From NCBI RefSeq assembly GCF_016756775.1, contig NZ_JAERMU010000024.1, forward strand, positions 1 through 64,000: a stretch of 64,000 bases of DNA. The letters run 5' to 3'. The notes beneath the pieces were generated by a model. It saw only the letters and a list, made by a program, of their open reading frames with translations, was not told the origin of the DNA and did not search any database. The translations under genes were made by a program, and so were the position numbers. Positions 45,358-53,997 of the stretch are shown piece after piece (positions within the stretch are counted from its first letter, which is position 1; each line of letters starts with the position of its first letter). This stretch comes from Dryocola clanedunensis subsp. sulfonylureivorans (GTDB taxonomy: Bacteria; Pseudomonadota; Gammaproteobacteria; Enterobacterales; Enterobacteriaceae).

Positions 45358-47265
45358 ATGGCTATACCTACACACTTAGGATATCGTGATCCAGGGGATG
45401 GATCTTATAACCCGGGATTACAATTAGATATTGAACCTATCCTGCGAGACAATCAGATATATCATGATTTTATTTCTGACATTACTGAGTCAAATATTTT
45501 AAGTAATGATTTAATTAAATACGAGCAGGATCTGTTTGGGCGATCGCCTCTTTCTGCTATGTTTGGTTTCTGGAACCACTATGCTGCATTGACCGTTTCT
45601 GTTACGTCACCTGAAATTGATGACATTCCCGAAATTACCCATACCTATACTGACCTCCCAACAGGACAGGCAATAGCATTGCCGATACTGGGTTTTGTCG
45701 CCAGAAAAGGCAAGACGACCGCCAATGAAGTCAGAATCTCAAGCATTGATGGTTTAGTCTTTACCGGAAGCTATGTCCTTCCACCGCTCCCTCTAACGGA
45801 TGCAGAAGCGGAGGGAAGCAACGGCTTCCCTGAAATTCAGATCAACCGTACAGCGGCAGAAGATGATGTTGGAAATGATTTATTTTTCACGGCGGTTGCT
45901 CCCGGTCGTGCTTTTATTGCCTTTGACAGACAGGCGAACGTTCGCTGGTATATCCTGGCTGGCGATCCCGATACGGCACCAGAACTGTGCCTGCCGACTT
46001 ATAATAATGTTCGCCTGTCGGATGGAACCTTTATTGGCTCGGACGATCACTTAAGAAACTACTACACCCCTGTTGATTTAGAAGCTAATGAGCCGCCTGG
46101 TCAACGTGAGCTCTGGCGTTTTGATGCAACAGGGCGTGTTCACGGTGTTTATTTCATTCGAGACAGAGCGCATCACTCATTAATGGAACTGCCAGGGGAA
46201 AATGCCCTTTTGTATGCCTCTGATTATATCAGCAACCGCAAAAGTAATGAGGGGCCTAATCCTGACAATGCCAATCAGGGGCCGACATCCGAAGACTGCA
46301 TCGCAGTTCTGGATTTGGCATCCGGCTTTGAAAAGAGTTACTACGATCTTCGTATTATTCTTAATTTCTGGCGTACACCAGTGCCGTTGGATTTATCTAT
46401 TTCCAACACCTATGACTGGGTGCATCTTAACCAGGTGGACTGGGATCCGGTTTCAAATCTACTGCTCGCCTCCTGTCGCCACCAGGGAACCATTGCAGGG
46501 ATTGAGAGGGATACCGGCGCCCTAAGTTTTATCTGTGCAAACCATGACGACTGGCAGGTTACCGAAAATGGTATATCGACGACTGACTGGTCTGATTTGC
46601 TGCTGACACCTGTTAATCCAGATACCGATCTTCCCTATGATTTGACAAACCCGGCGCAAAAAGCGGAAGCCGACCGGAAATTCTGGACCTGGGGCCAGCA
46701 CAATGTACAAGTTCTGGTGGGAGACACTTCTTCATCGTCCGTAATTGATTTTTCAGTGTTTAATAACGGGAATTTTCGTACCCGGACGATGGCGACTGGC
46801 GTGGTGGCATCAGAAAACGCATCCCGTTGTGCCCACTACCGGGTTGACCTTAACAATCGTGAAGTGAGGAAGTTGTCTGAATATGGTGAAACAGAAGTTG
46901 GTGCTAAGGGTTATAGCCCGTATGTTTCCACTGCCCGTTTCTTTAACTATCAGGATAACGCTGCTTTTCCGCGCGTGTTTGTGAATTTCGGCGGCAGTAA
47001 TTTTCAGGATAACGCTGCTTATACTGACGGGCTTGCACTGACGATTGAACCGGGATATTCAGACCGTATAGATCCGGCTGAGGACCTGCTGGGGCCATTT
47101 CAGGGCCGAGTGATACTCCAGGAAGTGGATTTAAATACAGCCACGCCACTTTTTGACATCCAGCTGACGTCAGGAAAATTCAAAATGCCTGCAGGTGATG
47201 AAAGCGATATCCGTCGTATCGATCTGTATTCGTTCCGGGCGTACAAGATGCCACTGTATGCCTGA
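45358..47265 (+). CDS. Arylsulfate sulfotransferase-like protein (ASST)
   Basis: 635-aa member of the arylsulfotransferase (ASST) family, which moves sulfate from one phenolic sulfate to another phenol without PAPS. Beta-propeller-like repeats are seen (FIAFDRQANVRWYI, DWVHLNQVDWDPVSNLLLASCRHQG, IERDTGAL). His448 in WGQHNVQV corresponds to the conserved His that is transiently sulfated. The start MAIPTHLGYRDPGDG at 45358 has GAGA upstream; a frame extension to 45289 has no ribosome site. Unlike uropathogenic E. coli AssT there is no signal peptide and no dsbL/dsbI partner, so a cytosolic form or non-classical export is implied. First gene of the island, convergent with a LysR gene. Confidence 0.8.
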   Translation: MAIPTHLGYRDPGDGSYNPGLQLDIEPILRDNQIYHDFISDITESNILSNDLIKYEQDLFGRSPLSAMFGFWNHYAALTVSVTSPEIDDIPEITHTYTDLPTGQAIALPILGFVARKGKTTANEVRISSIDGLVFTGSYVLPPLPLTDAEAEGSNGFPEIQINRTAAEDDVGNDLFFTAVAPGRAFIAFDRQANVRWYILAGDPDTAPELCLPTYNNVRLSDGTFIGSDDHLRNYYTPVDLEANEPPGQRELWRFDATGRVHGVYFIRDRAHHSLMELPGENALLYASDYISNRKSNEGPNPDNANQGPTSEDCIAVLDLASGFEKSYYDLRIILNFWRTPVPLDLSISNTYDWVHLNQVDWDPVSNLLLASCRHQGTIAGIERDTGALSFICANHDDWQVTENGISTTDWSDLLLTPVNPDTDLPYDLTNPAQKAEADRKFWTWGQHNVQVLVGDTSSSSVIDFSVFNNGNFRTRTMATGVVASENASRCAHYRVDLNNREVRKLSEYGETEVGAKGYSPYVSTARFFNYQDNAAFPRVFVNFGGSNFQDNAAYTDGLALTIEPGYSDRIDPAEDLLGPFQGRVILQEVDLNTATPLFDIQLTSGKFKMPAGDESDIRRIDLYSFRAYKMPLYA

Positions 47266-47294
47266 TTTATGAAACGGCTGTTGTCAGCCTATCG

Positions 47295-47331
47295 AAATGC
47301 GCCAAACGAAATTCTCAGTTGGCGCATTTTT
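47295..47331. terminator. Bidirectional terminator, ASST / LysR
   Basis: AAATGCGCCAA and TTGGCGCATTT arms (11 bp) around a 13-base loop, with a T-run on the plus side and an A-run mirrored for the minus side. Serves both convergent genes. Confidence 0.88.
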
Positions 47332-47343
47332 AGTTGAAATGGG

Positions 47344-48240
47344 TCAGAATTGATCCCGCGAGGCGATAAGCGTGTCGATAAACGCTTTTTTATGGGCATA
47401 TTTGAGGGCGTCGTCGATATACATAATACCGCTCACAAAAGTTGTCAATGTTTCAGCAACATCCAGGACCTTCAGCCCACGGCTTTTGGCTTCCGCCTCA
47501 AGCTGCAGAGGAAGTGCCAACAGACAATGGTTCTGTTTTGCAAGAGTAATTGCGGTAGAGACAGAATACACCTCGAAGCGGACCCGTTCGGGGGCGATGG
47601 CGCATAATAATGGATCGTCAGCTTCTTCCTCGCCAGCTTCATGACGTAGACGAACCCAGTTACACTGATTTAACTGTTCTGTGGTGATCTTTTTGGCCCC
47701 GGCCAGTGAGTGCTCCAGGGGACAGAACAACTTGAAACGAGTGGTGATCACCGGAATGTAATGAATGGAGGATATCTGTGCGTCAGCGGGTGGAATGGCA
47801 CCCAGCGCCAGATCGCACTCTCCCTTCAACAAATGTTGTTGTCCCAGCGTGCTGTTGCTGTTGCGGATAACCATTCTTATATCAGGATACGACTGTACAT
47901 AGCTTTGCATCAGGCTAAACAGTACACCGTGGCTCCAGGCATGACCGCATTCGAGCACCAGCGTCTGACGATGGCTGCGTTTAAGAATATCAATATCCTG
48001 CATGGCCTGGCGATAGCTTCTGTCAAGCAGGCAACCGTGCTGATAGAGACGTTCTCCATAGAGCGTCAGCGAGAGGCCTTTACCTTCCCTTATGACCAGT
48101 GAAACTTCCAGCGCAGATTCCAGACGCTGGATATTCTGTGTCAGCGTGGGTTGAGAAATACACAGTTTTTCGGCTGCCGCTGTGAAGGTTTTTTTATCTG
48201 CCAGCACCTTGAACTGGTAAATCAGTTTATGTAAGTGCAT
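47344..48240 (-). CDS. LysR family regulator in sulfatase island
   Basis: 298 aa. Winged helix-turn-helix at residues 5-62 (FTAAAEKLCISQPTLTQNIQRLESAL), then a LysR substrate-binding domain (LVLECGHAWSHGVLFSL, GECDLALGAIPPA, NHCLLALPLQLEAE). It lies 45 bp downstream of the DUF202 pair on the same strand and may be the last gene of the GPH permease-sulfatase-yidHG operon. Likely regulates sulfatase or arylsulfotransferase genes; the inducer is unknown. Confidence 0.87.
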   Translation of the reverse strand: MHLHKLIYQFKVLADKKTFTAAAEKLCISQPTLTQNIQRLESALEVSLVIREGKGLSLTLYGERLYQHGCLLDRSYRQAMQDIDILKRSHRQTLVLECGHAWSHGVLFSLMQSYVQSYPDIRMVIRNSNSTLGQQHLLKGECDLALGAIPPADAQISSIHYIPVITTRFKLFCPLEHSLAGAKKITTEQLNQCNWVRLRHEAGEEEADDPLLCAIAPERVRFEVYSVSTAITLAKQNHCLLALPLQLEAEAKSRGLKVLDVAETLTTFVSGIMYIDDALKYAHKKAFIDTLIASRDQF

Positions 48241-48285
48241 ATCGCTCTCCGAAGCCGCTCTCTCTGTCTAAGCCACAGGCTATCG

Positions 48286-48624
48286 TCATGTTGAGAATAA
48301 TGACAGTCCTCCCTGTAGGGTCACGGCCAGACTATTCAGACAAAGCGAAAGACAAATCAGGGACTTCGCACACTGTGAAAATCGAGAAACTGGGTGAGTA
48401 TCCTGCATGATGACCTTCTGCCGCCACTGTGTCAGGGCGAGCATCAGGGTTGCAAAAAGAAAAGATGCACTGCCCAAAGCTGTCAGTAGAAGACTGTCCT
48501 GACTGTAACCTGAGCGTACTGTTGCGAGCGCCAGTACCATAGCGGAAAACGCGGTTCGCTGCCAGGATAGCGCCGTGCGCTCCGGCTGCAGGCCTGGATC
48601 CCGTTCGCGTAATATGGTGTTCAT
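48286..48624 (-). CDS. YidG-like DUF202 membrane protein
   Basis: 112-aa inner membrane protein. The DUF202 signature DPGLQPERTALSWQRTAFSAMVL precedes three hydrophobic segments. It matches E. coli YidG in the PERT-x-L-W-x-RT block. Overlaps the preceding yidH-like gene by 4 bp (ATGA). In E. coli the yidG and yidH genes also neighbour a sulfatase (yidJ), so the association is recurrent, though no function has been shown. Confidence 0.82.
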   Translation of the reverse strand: MNTILRERDPGLQPERTALSWQRTAFSAMVLALATVRSGYSQDSLLLTALGSASFLFATLMLALTQWRQKVIMQDTHPVSRFSQCAKSLICLSLCLNSLAVTLQGGLSLFST

Positions 48625-48965
48625 GCAGTGACCATAATAGCCAGCATGCAGAGGATACCTGCAGACAGGCCCCCACTCAGCCACAGTAACAATCCCGGAA
48701 AAGGCAGAGCACAATCCTGACGCATTGCCTGTTCATTGCTGTGCCAGCGGCGATAGCCATAAAAGGATAGCCCGGCTGCGGTCAGTCCCAGAGCAACGAC
48801 CAGTACGCCACGCAGCATGCCAGGGGCAAGGTTAACGGCAAGCTGATCTACGGCGATAGCGGCGGCCATGAATGCCAGTGCGGTGCGTATCCATGCCAGA
48901 AATGTGCGTTCGTTTGCAAGAGTAAACCGGTAATCCGGAAATTTATCCTGTTGCTGAGTTTTCAT
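48621..48965 (-). CDS. YidH-like DUF202 membrane protein
   Basis: 114-aa inner membrane protein with the DUF202 block PDYRFTLANERTFLAWIRTALAFMAA and three hydrophobic helices. Similar to E. coli YidH. The start MKTQQQDKFPDYRF at 48965 is preceded by GGAGATCCG; an upstream frame to 48992 is less likely. Lies 49 bp after the sulfatase gene at 49015. Function unknown; perhaps a heteromeric membrane partner of the YidG-like protein. Confidence 0.82.
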   Translation of the reverse strand: MKTQQQDKFPDYRFTLANERTFLAWIRTALAFMAAAIAVDQLAVNLAPGMLRGVLVVALGLTAAGLSFYGYRRWHSNEQAMRQDCALPFPGLLLWLSGGLSAGILCMLAIMVTA

Positions 48966-49014
48966 CGGATCTCCGAAAGTGCAGCCCCTCACCGCCAGGC
49001 GGTAAGGGGAATTA

Positions 49015-50778
49015 TCAGTAAGGCTTGTTAAACAAGGACATCAGAGCAGGTTCGAAATGGCCGTTTTCATAACAGCTGACGATATCCTGACGGCGAAGCT
49101 CATGACTGCTACAGGTTTCAACCAATGCCTGAATCAATGTTTTTCCACCAGGGTATGCGGCAATTTCCAGCAGTAGTGTCCGCGTGTCCGGGTGCATCTT
49201 CAAGGTATGAAGCGGCCCCAGAAGCTCTTCCATACACGCTGTTCGCTGTCGGTGCTCTTCCACCACCCAGGCTTCCGTTATATGTTCGGGATCGGTTGGG
49301 ATCCCCAGACGCAGCCATTCATCGGCAGGCGCTTCAGTAGCGCTAAGGGCTTGCGAGAGCATTCTGACAAAAGCCGCTTCCAGAGCAGGGTCATATAACG
49401 GATGCTCCTGTTGTTTATCCTTCTCCAGATCGAACAAAAGATTGCCATGGGCGTACGAGCTGTAAAACCCTGCTGAAGCTGGTAGCTTCAGCAGCGGAGT
49501 ATGTCGGGTGAAAGCAAAGCCGGGAGAGAGAGCCGCATCACGTAACTCCTCATCATTGAACATGCGGCGCATACGGGTCGGCATCAGGGTATATTCATAA
49601 AGAGGCGTATTTTCCGGTGTCCGGCTGCCGCGCATGTAGACATGACGCCCGTCCGTAATGGAGACGTGTGCACCGAAATAGCCAAAAATGGCATTTTCCT
49701 TAACGCAGCTGTTATCCGACAGCGCCGGTAGCAATGAATTCCCGGTCATCTGTGGCGTTTTTTCTACACCAAAGGCATCAAGTAACGTCACGGCGACATC
49801 GTGCATCTGGGCGAGGGTATCGTGGCTTTCATTCGCTCGTTTGCTGCACGGGTCCCAGATGAAAAACGGGACATGTGCAATTTCGTTATACACCGGCATC
49901 ACGCTTTTCCCCGACCACTCCTTTTCTCCGAAAAGAAAACCATGGTCGGTGTTCACGATAAGCAGCGTGTCCTGCCACATATCATGTTCATCGAAGAAAT
50001 CTAATACCTTGCCCAGGTATTCATCACACATCATCATCAGAGCCTGATAATGCTTCTGTCCGCTGGCTATCTTCCCTGGATTGTTGATCCTTTCCGTTGA
50101 GCTGTATTCCGGCCAGTCATCAGTATTGTTGAGCAGCTCGGGGTCGACCATTCTTTTAAAGCGATCGGGTACGAAGAAAGGTTCATGTGGGTCAAAGCTT
50201 TCAATCTGCAGGAGCCAGTTGTCCTCGGTATGGTTTTCAGCAAGAAACTCCAGGCCGGCCTGATAGCAACGTGCCTGAGGGTAGTCCCGCTCTTCAACCA
50301 TATAACTACGGTTGATTTGATCGTGGCGTATCATGTTCCGACGCAGTGGTTCCGCCTTCTGCCACGAATCCAGATGCTCTTCCCCACGAAAACCAAGCCG
50401 GGCTTTCCACAGGTCGCCTTCCTGTCCGCGAATAAACTCATAGCTGCTGTAGCGGTTATGGTACGTTGCTCCACCATCTTCCCAGTAGTGCTGATGATCG
50501 GTAATGAGATGGGAATAAATCCCATTTTTCTTGAGGATCTCAAACACCGAATCATCAAAAGGTTCCAGCGGACCCCAGCTGCGGTGCAGGAAATTCAGTC
50601 TGCCGGTATGCAGATCACGGCGTGCTGGCATGCAGGGCATAGAACCGACATAAAAGTTATCAAATTTGACGGTATGTTCACCCAGACGCCGGAAATTCGG
50701 CATTCCACCGATGTCCGGGTTGTAATTAGGCAGTTTGTTCCGGGTTAACGTGTCAAACATCAGGATCACTGCTTTCAT
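49015..50778 (-). CDS. Cys-type sulfatase (S1 family)
   Basis: 587-aa sulfatase of the alkaline phosphatase superfamily. The formylglycine site is C49-M-P-A-R53 (C-x-P-x-R) in GSMPCMPARRDLHTGR; Cys49 must be oxidised by the anaerobic maturase encoded at 52376. Metal ligands are visible in MFDTLTR and NTDHGFLFGEKEW. No signal peptide, so cytosolic; it would act on sulfated substrates imported by the permease next to it. Overlaps the GPH permease gene by 4 bp (ATGA). The substrate cannot be deduced. Confidence 0.92.
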   Translation of the reverse strand: MKAVILMFDTLTRNKLPNYNPDIGGMPNFRRLGEHTVKFDNFYVGSMPCMPARRDLHTGRLNFLHRSWGPLEPFDDSVFEILKKNGIYSHLITDHQHYWEDGGATYHNRYSSYEFIRGQEGDLWKARLGFRGEEHLDSWQKAEPLRRNMIRHDQINRSYMVEERDYPQARCYQAGLEFLAENHTEDNWLLQIESFDPHEPFFVPDRFKRMVDPELLNNTDDWPEYSSTERINNPGKIASGQKHYQALMMMCDEYLGKVLDFFDEHDMWQDTLLIVNTDHGFLFGEKEWSGKSVMPVYNEIAHVPFFIWDPCSKRANESHDTLAQMHDVAVTLLDAFGVEKTPQMTGNSLLPALSDNSCVKENAIFGYFGAHVSITDGRHVYMRGSRTPENTPLYEYTLMPTRMRRMFNDEELRDAALSPGFAFTRHTPLLKLPASAGFYSSYAHGNLLFDLEKDKQQEHPLYDPALEAAFVRMLSQALSATEAPADEWLRLGIPTDPEHITEAWVVEEHRQRTACMEELLGPLHTLKMHPDTRTLLLEIAAYPGGKTLIQALVETCSSHELRRQDIVSCYENGHFEPALMSLFNKPY

Positions 50779-52169
50779 TTCATCCCCTTTTCGAGTTCAA
50801 GCACAATTTTCTGGTGATAACGGTTATTCAGTGGGTAGAAACACATGCTCAGCAGCGCAAGTAATTTGCCTATCACCGGCGTCATTATCATCATAAAGGC
50901 CAGGCCATTGACGGTTTCGGCACTCTGCGATGTGGCTCCCGGAGCATAGTTGATAGCATCCAGGGTATAACCGAGAATGAACGCACCGATGGCCGAACCA
51001 AATTTGTTGGAAAAGGTGAGTGTGGACGAGGCAATACCTGCCGCATTCTGCCGGGTTCGCCACTGGATCTCATCCGCACAGTCAGTGACCATCATCCACG
51101 TCAGCAGAGATGCCCCCTGTGTGAAGCACATAATCAACCCCAGCATGACCATAACGTAGCGGGGAGCCGCAGGGTCGAAAGTGAAATACAACACAATAGA
51201 GGATAAGATTGTCAGCAGGCACATGCTGACAAAACTGGTTTTGTTGCCAAAATACGTCACCAGTATCTTCACCACTAAATAAGCGACCGCGCCAAAGCAG
51301 ACGTTGAACAGTGCGCTCGTTTTGACGTAACCCGAATCTCCCAGAACATAGGTGAAAAACTGCACCGTAATTCCAGACGACATGGCCAGCACAAGAGTAT
51401 TAGCCACCGACATGGCTGCCAGTGAAATCAGGGAGCGGCTTTTAAATGCCAGCGACATCTGGCTGAAGATATCCTTCATGGAAGTGGAGCCTGTCGTCGT
51501 CTCTTCAGCCAGACGTTCCAGCGTATCGTTATTTCTGGCACCCCAGGCGCAGACCAGGAAGCCGAGGGTAATCAGAATGCCAAATATCACACCCAGCATC
51601 TGATAGCCGGACGTGTCAATAATCACCTTTCCCGCGCTGTCGTGATGCTGACTAAAGTTTTCGAGGATATAAACCCCGCCGGCACTGACAATAAACTGCG
51701 TCAACAGCCCGGTGAACTGTTTAATTAAAACGATATTCGAACGTTCTTTAACATCATTCGTCAGATAGGCTGTCAAAGAGTGATAGGGAATATTAGCGGC
51801 GGTGGAGATAATAGAATACAGAATATAAGCCGCATACATGTAGATAATTTTTGTCAGTCCGCCGAACTCTGGCGAGGAGAAAACCATCCAGGTGGTGAGG
51901 CCGACAAAAGGCGCACTCATCATTACCCAGAAACGGTATTTGCCAAATCGTGACCGGGTTCGGTCGCCAATGGCCCCCATTAAGGGGTCGGTAAAGGTAT
52001 CAATCAGTCGTGACACCAGAGTAATGACTCCGACAGTAACCGGACTAATTCCGTACACATCTGTAGCAAACGTGATGAAGAATATCAGCATCACGTAAAA
52101 ACCTAAATTTGATGAGAATCCACCACCGATTGCATAAGTGAGACGATCTGTTGTTGTCAGTCTTTTCAT
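50775..52169 (-). CDS. GPH family sugar/cation symporter
   Basis: 464-aa permease with 12 hydrophobic segments, glycoside-pentoside-hexuronide:cation symporter family (YicJ/MelB-like). Seen: LIDTFTDPLMGAIGDRTRSRFGKYRFW, the family cation-coupling signature region, and ANIPYHSLTAYLTND. First in a putative operon with the overlapping sulfatase gene, so it most likely imports the sulfated glycoside that the sulfatase attacks. The 206-bp upstream region likely contains its promoter. Confidence 0.9.
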   Translation of the reverse strand: MKRLTTTDRLTYAIGGGFSSNLGFYVMLIFFITFATDVYGISPVTVGVITLVSRLIDTFTDPLMGAIGDRTRSRFGKYRFWVMMSAPFVGLTTWMVFSSPEFGGLTKIIYMYAAYILYSIISTAANIPYHSLTAYLTNDVKERSNIVLIKQFTGLLTQFIVSAGGVYILENFSQHHDSAGKVIIDTSGYQMLGVIFGILITLGFLVCAWGARNNDTLERLAEETTTGSTSMKDIFSQMSLAFKSRSLISLAAMSVANTLVLAMSSGITVQFFTYVLGDSGYVKTSALFNVCFGAVAYLVVKILVTYFGNKTSFVSMCLLTILSSIVLYFTFDPAAPRYVMVMLGLIMCFTQGASLLTWMMVTDCADEIQWRTRQNAAGIASSTLTFSNKFGSAIGAFILGYTLDAINYAPGATSQSAETVNGLAFMMIMTPVIGKLLALLSMCFYPLNNRYHQKIVLELEKGMK

Positions 52170-52375
52170 CTTTTTCTCTGCAGGGTTGTTTCACTGAATG
52201 TTTACAGTATCCCCGGGCACATAGCGCTGATAATTGAATTAACCTTTAGTGCTATAGGTTAATCCTATACAAACAAAGACTATGAGAAACTATCGTTGTA
52301 AAAACAAGTCACTACCCATCTTAATATTGATGGGCTAGCGGATTATAAATATCTAAAAATGTGAACTGGCTGGAA

Positions 52376-53668
52376 TTATCCAGCACAGCATTTTTTATAT
52401 TTTTTCCCACTACCGCACGGACAGGAAGCATTTCTGCTCTGCGGTTCTGGACGCTGTAGTGAGGGTGACGCTGACATGATGGCCTGTGCCGGATAACCCG
52501 CCGACAGCAGTTCACTCATGATATTCATATCGCGGGTGATGTGTTTGAAGAAATGCTTGTAGCCTGCACAGAGATAGTTATGCCCGGGATGCCCTGTAGG
52601 TGAAACCGCAAAACGGTGTTTAGGGCAGCCGCCATGGCAGACTTTGAGGTATTCACAGCGACGACAATCCGGTGTCAGCGTGTCCCGTTTAGCTTCGCCA
52701 AACGTCCGTGCCGGCTCACTGTTATTAAGTGTATTGATATCATGCTGATGAATGTTTCCGAGCTTATGTTCCGGGTAGACAAAATGGTCACAGTTATAAA
52801 GATCGCCGTTAGCTTCAAGGGCAAATGCGTGGCCGCAGGTCTCTGAATGGACACAGAGCACCGGTGGTTGTCCGGTCCAGGCGGCGACGGCCACATCGAA
52901 CATTTGCACCGACACACGACCGACATCCCGGCGCACCCAGACATCAAAAATCTGGCTCAGAAATTCGCCGTACTGCCACGAGGGAACAGTCCATGGTGCC
53001 AGTGTTGCCGTACTTTCTCCAGGCATTACCAGCTTCAGTGTGGCAGTGTCAGAGGAGGTAATTTGCTCAACTAATGGAATGAACTGAAGATAGCGGGAGC
53101 CTGCATTCAGTAAGAATTCATACACTTCTCTGGCATGGCCCGCGTTATGTTTGCCCACGACTGTCAGGGTGTTGAATTCCACTCCGTGCTGTTGAAGCAG
53201 GGTCAGTGCTTCCATCACTTTTGCATGAGTGCCCGCACCAGCGCGCGTGACCCGGTAAGTGTCATGGAGCGCCTGAGGCCCATCGATCGACAACCCTATC
53301 AGAAAATTATGCTCAGCGAAAAAGGTGGCCCATTCAGCATTCATCACTATGCCGTTGGTTTGCAGGGCGTGCTGGATGTGTTTGCCCTGACCATGTTTTT
53401 CGCACAGCGCAATCACCCGTCGGAAAAAAGGAAGCCCCATCATTGTGGGTTCACCACCCTGCCAGGCAAACAGAATTTGTTCACCGACCTGCGCCTCGAT
53501 ATGCTGACGAATATAAAGTTCCAGTGTGTCATCAGTCATACGCCAGTTCTGTTTACGCTCAGGGTAAAGTGCTTCTTTTTCCAGATAAAAACAGTAACTA
53601 CAGTCGATATTGCAGACTGAGCCAGTTGGCTTGGCCATCACGTGACAGCCACGGGGATTAGTCGTCAT
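52376..53668 (-). CDS. Anaerobic sulfatase maturase (radical SAM, SPASM)
   Basis: 430-aa anSME that converts the active-site Cys of sulfatases to formylglycine without oxygen. The radical SAM cluster motif is C19-x3-C23-x2-C26 (CNIDCSYCFY). The SPASM auxiliary-cluster cysteines are in CVHSETCGHAFALEANGDLYNCDHF and CRRCEYLKVCHGGCPKHR. At the C terminus is a SEC-C zinc motif (CPCGSGKKYKKCC, residues 416-428), an added module. It sits between the two sulfatases and probably matures both. GAGAGAG precedes the ATG by 9 bases. Confidence 0.95.
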   Translation of the reverse strand: MTTNPRGCHVMAKPTGSVCNIDCSYCFYLEKEALYPERKQNWRMTDDTLELYIRQHIEAQVGEQILFAWQGGEPTMMGLPFFRRVIALCEKHGQGKHIQHALQTNGIVMNAEWATFFAEHNFLIGLSIDGPQALHDTYRVTRAGAGTHAKVMEALTLLQQHGVEFNTLTVVGKHNAGHAREVYEFLLNAGSRYLQFIPLVEQITSSDTATLKLVMPGESTATLAPWTVPSWQYGEFLSQIFDVWVRRDVGRVSVQMFDVAVAAWTGQPPVLCVHSETCGHAFALEANGDLYNCDHFVYPEHKLGNIHQHDINTLNNSEPARTFGEAKRDTLTPDCRRCEYLKVCHGGCPKHRFAVSPTGHPGHNYLCAGYKHFFKHITRDMNIMSELLSAGYPAQAIMSASPSLQRPEPQSRNASCPCGSGKKYKKCCAG

Positions 53669-53997
53669 TCAGAAGTCTCTCTCGGTGTAACGGATTGCAG
53701 AGCATGGCAGTCTGCCATAATGCGACCCGCCGTATCAGTAATTTTCTGTCGATCTTTTTGACCTAACCCCACCCCAAAGATGTAGGGATATCCTGATAAT
53801 CGTGGAGACCGACGCAATATGATATGGAGTACGCGTTTATTTATAATATCTGATAAAAAAATCCCACTGAGTAGTTTATTCATGACTCGCTGGGTATTTG
53901 ATATCCAATATTGGCAGGGAACTCATTTCAATTATCCTGAATGCTTATCTGTAACACGATGAAGGAGCCGCCCCTGCCATACCACAAGTCAGATATA
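53669..53997. other. Intergenic region between maturase and MFS gene
   Basis: 329 bp, AT-rich. On the minus strand a 72-codon open frame (53665-53883) ends in an ATGA overlap with the maturase start, but has a poor ribosome site and no recognised motif, so it is not called. Otherwise nothing definite; it probably contains the maturase promoter. Confidence 0.4.

Noticed and set aside
44960-45360. Attachment-site repeats at the island edge
   Set aside because: No matching direct repeat was found at the right edge near 58100 by eye; no integrase gene is present.
53665-53883. 72-codon minus-strand frame coupled by ATGA to the maturase
   Set aside because: Weak ribosome site and no recognisable domain; the maturase has its own strong ribosome site. 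Left as a low possibility.
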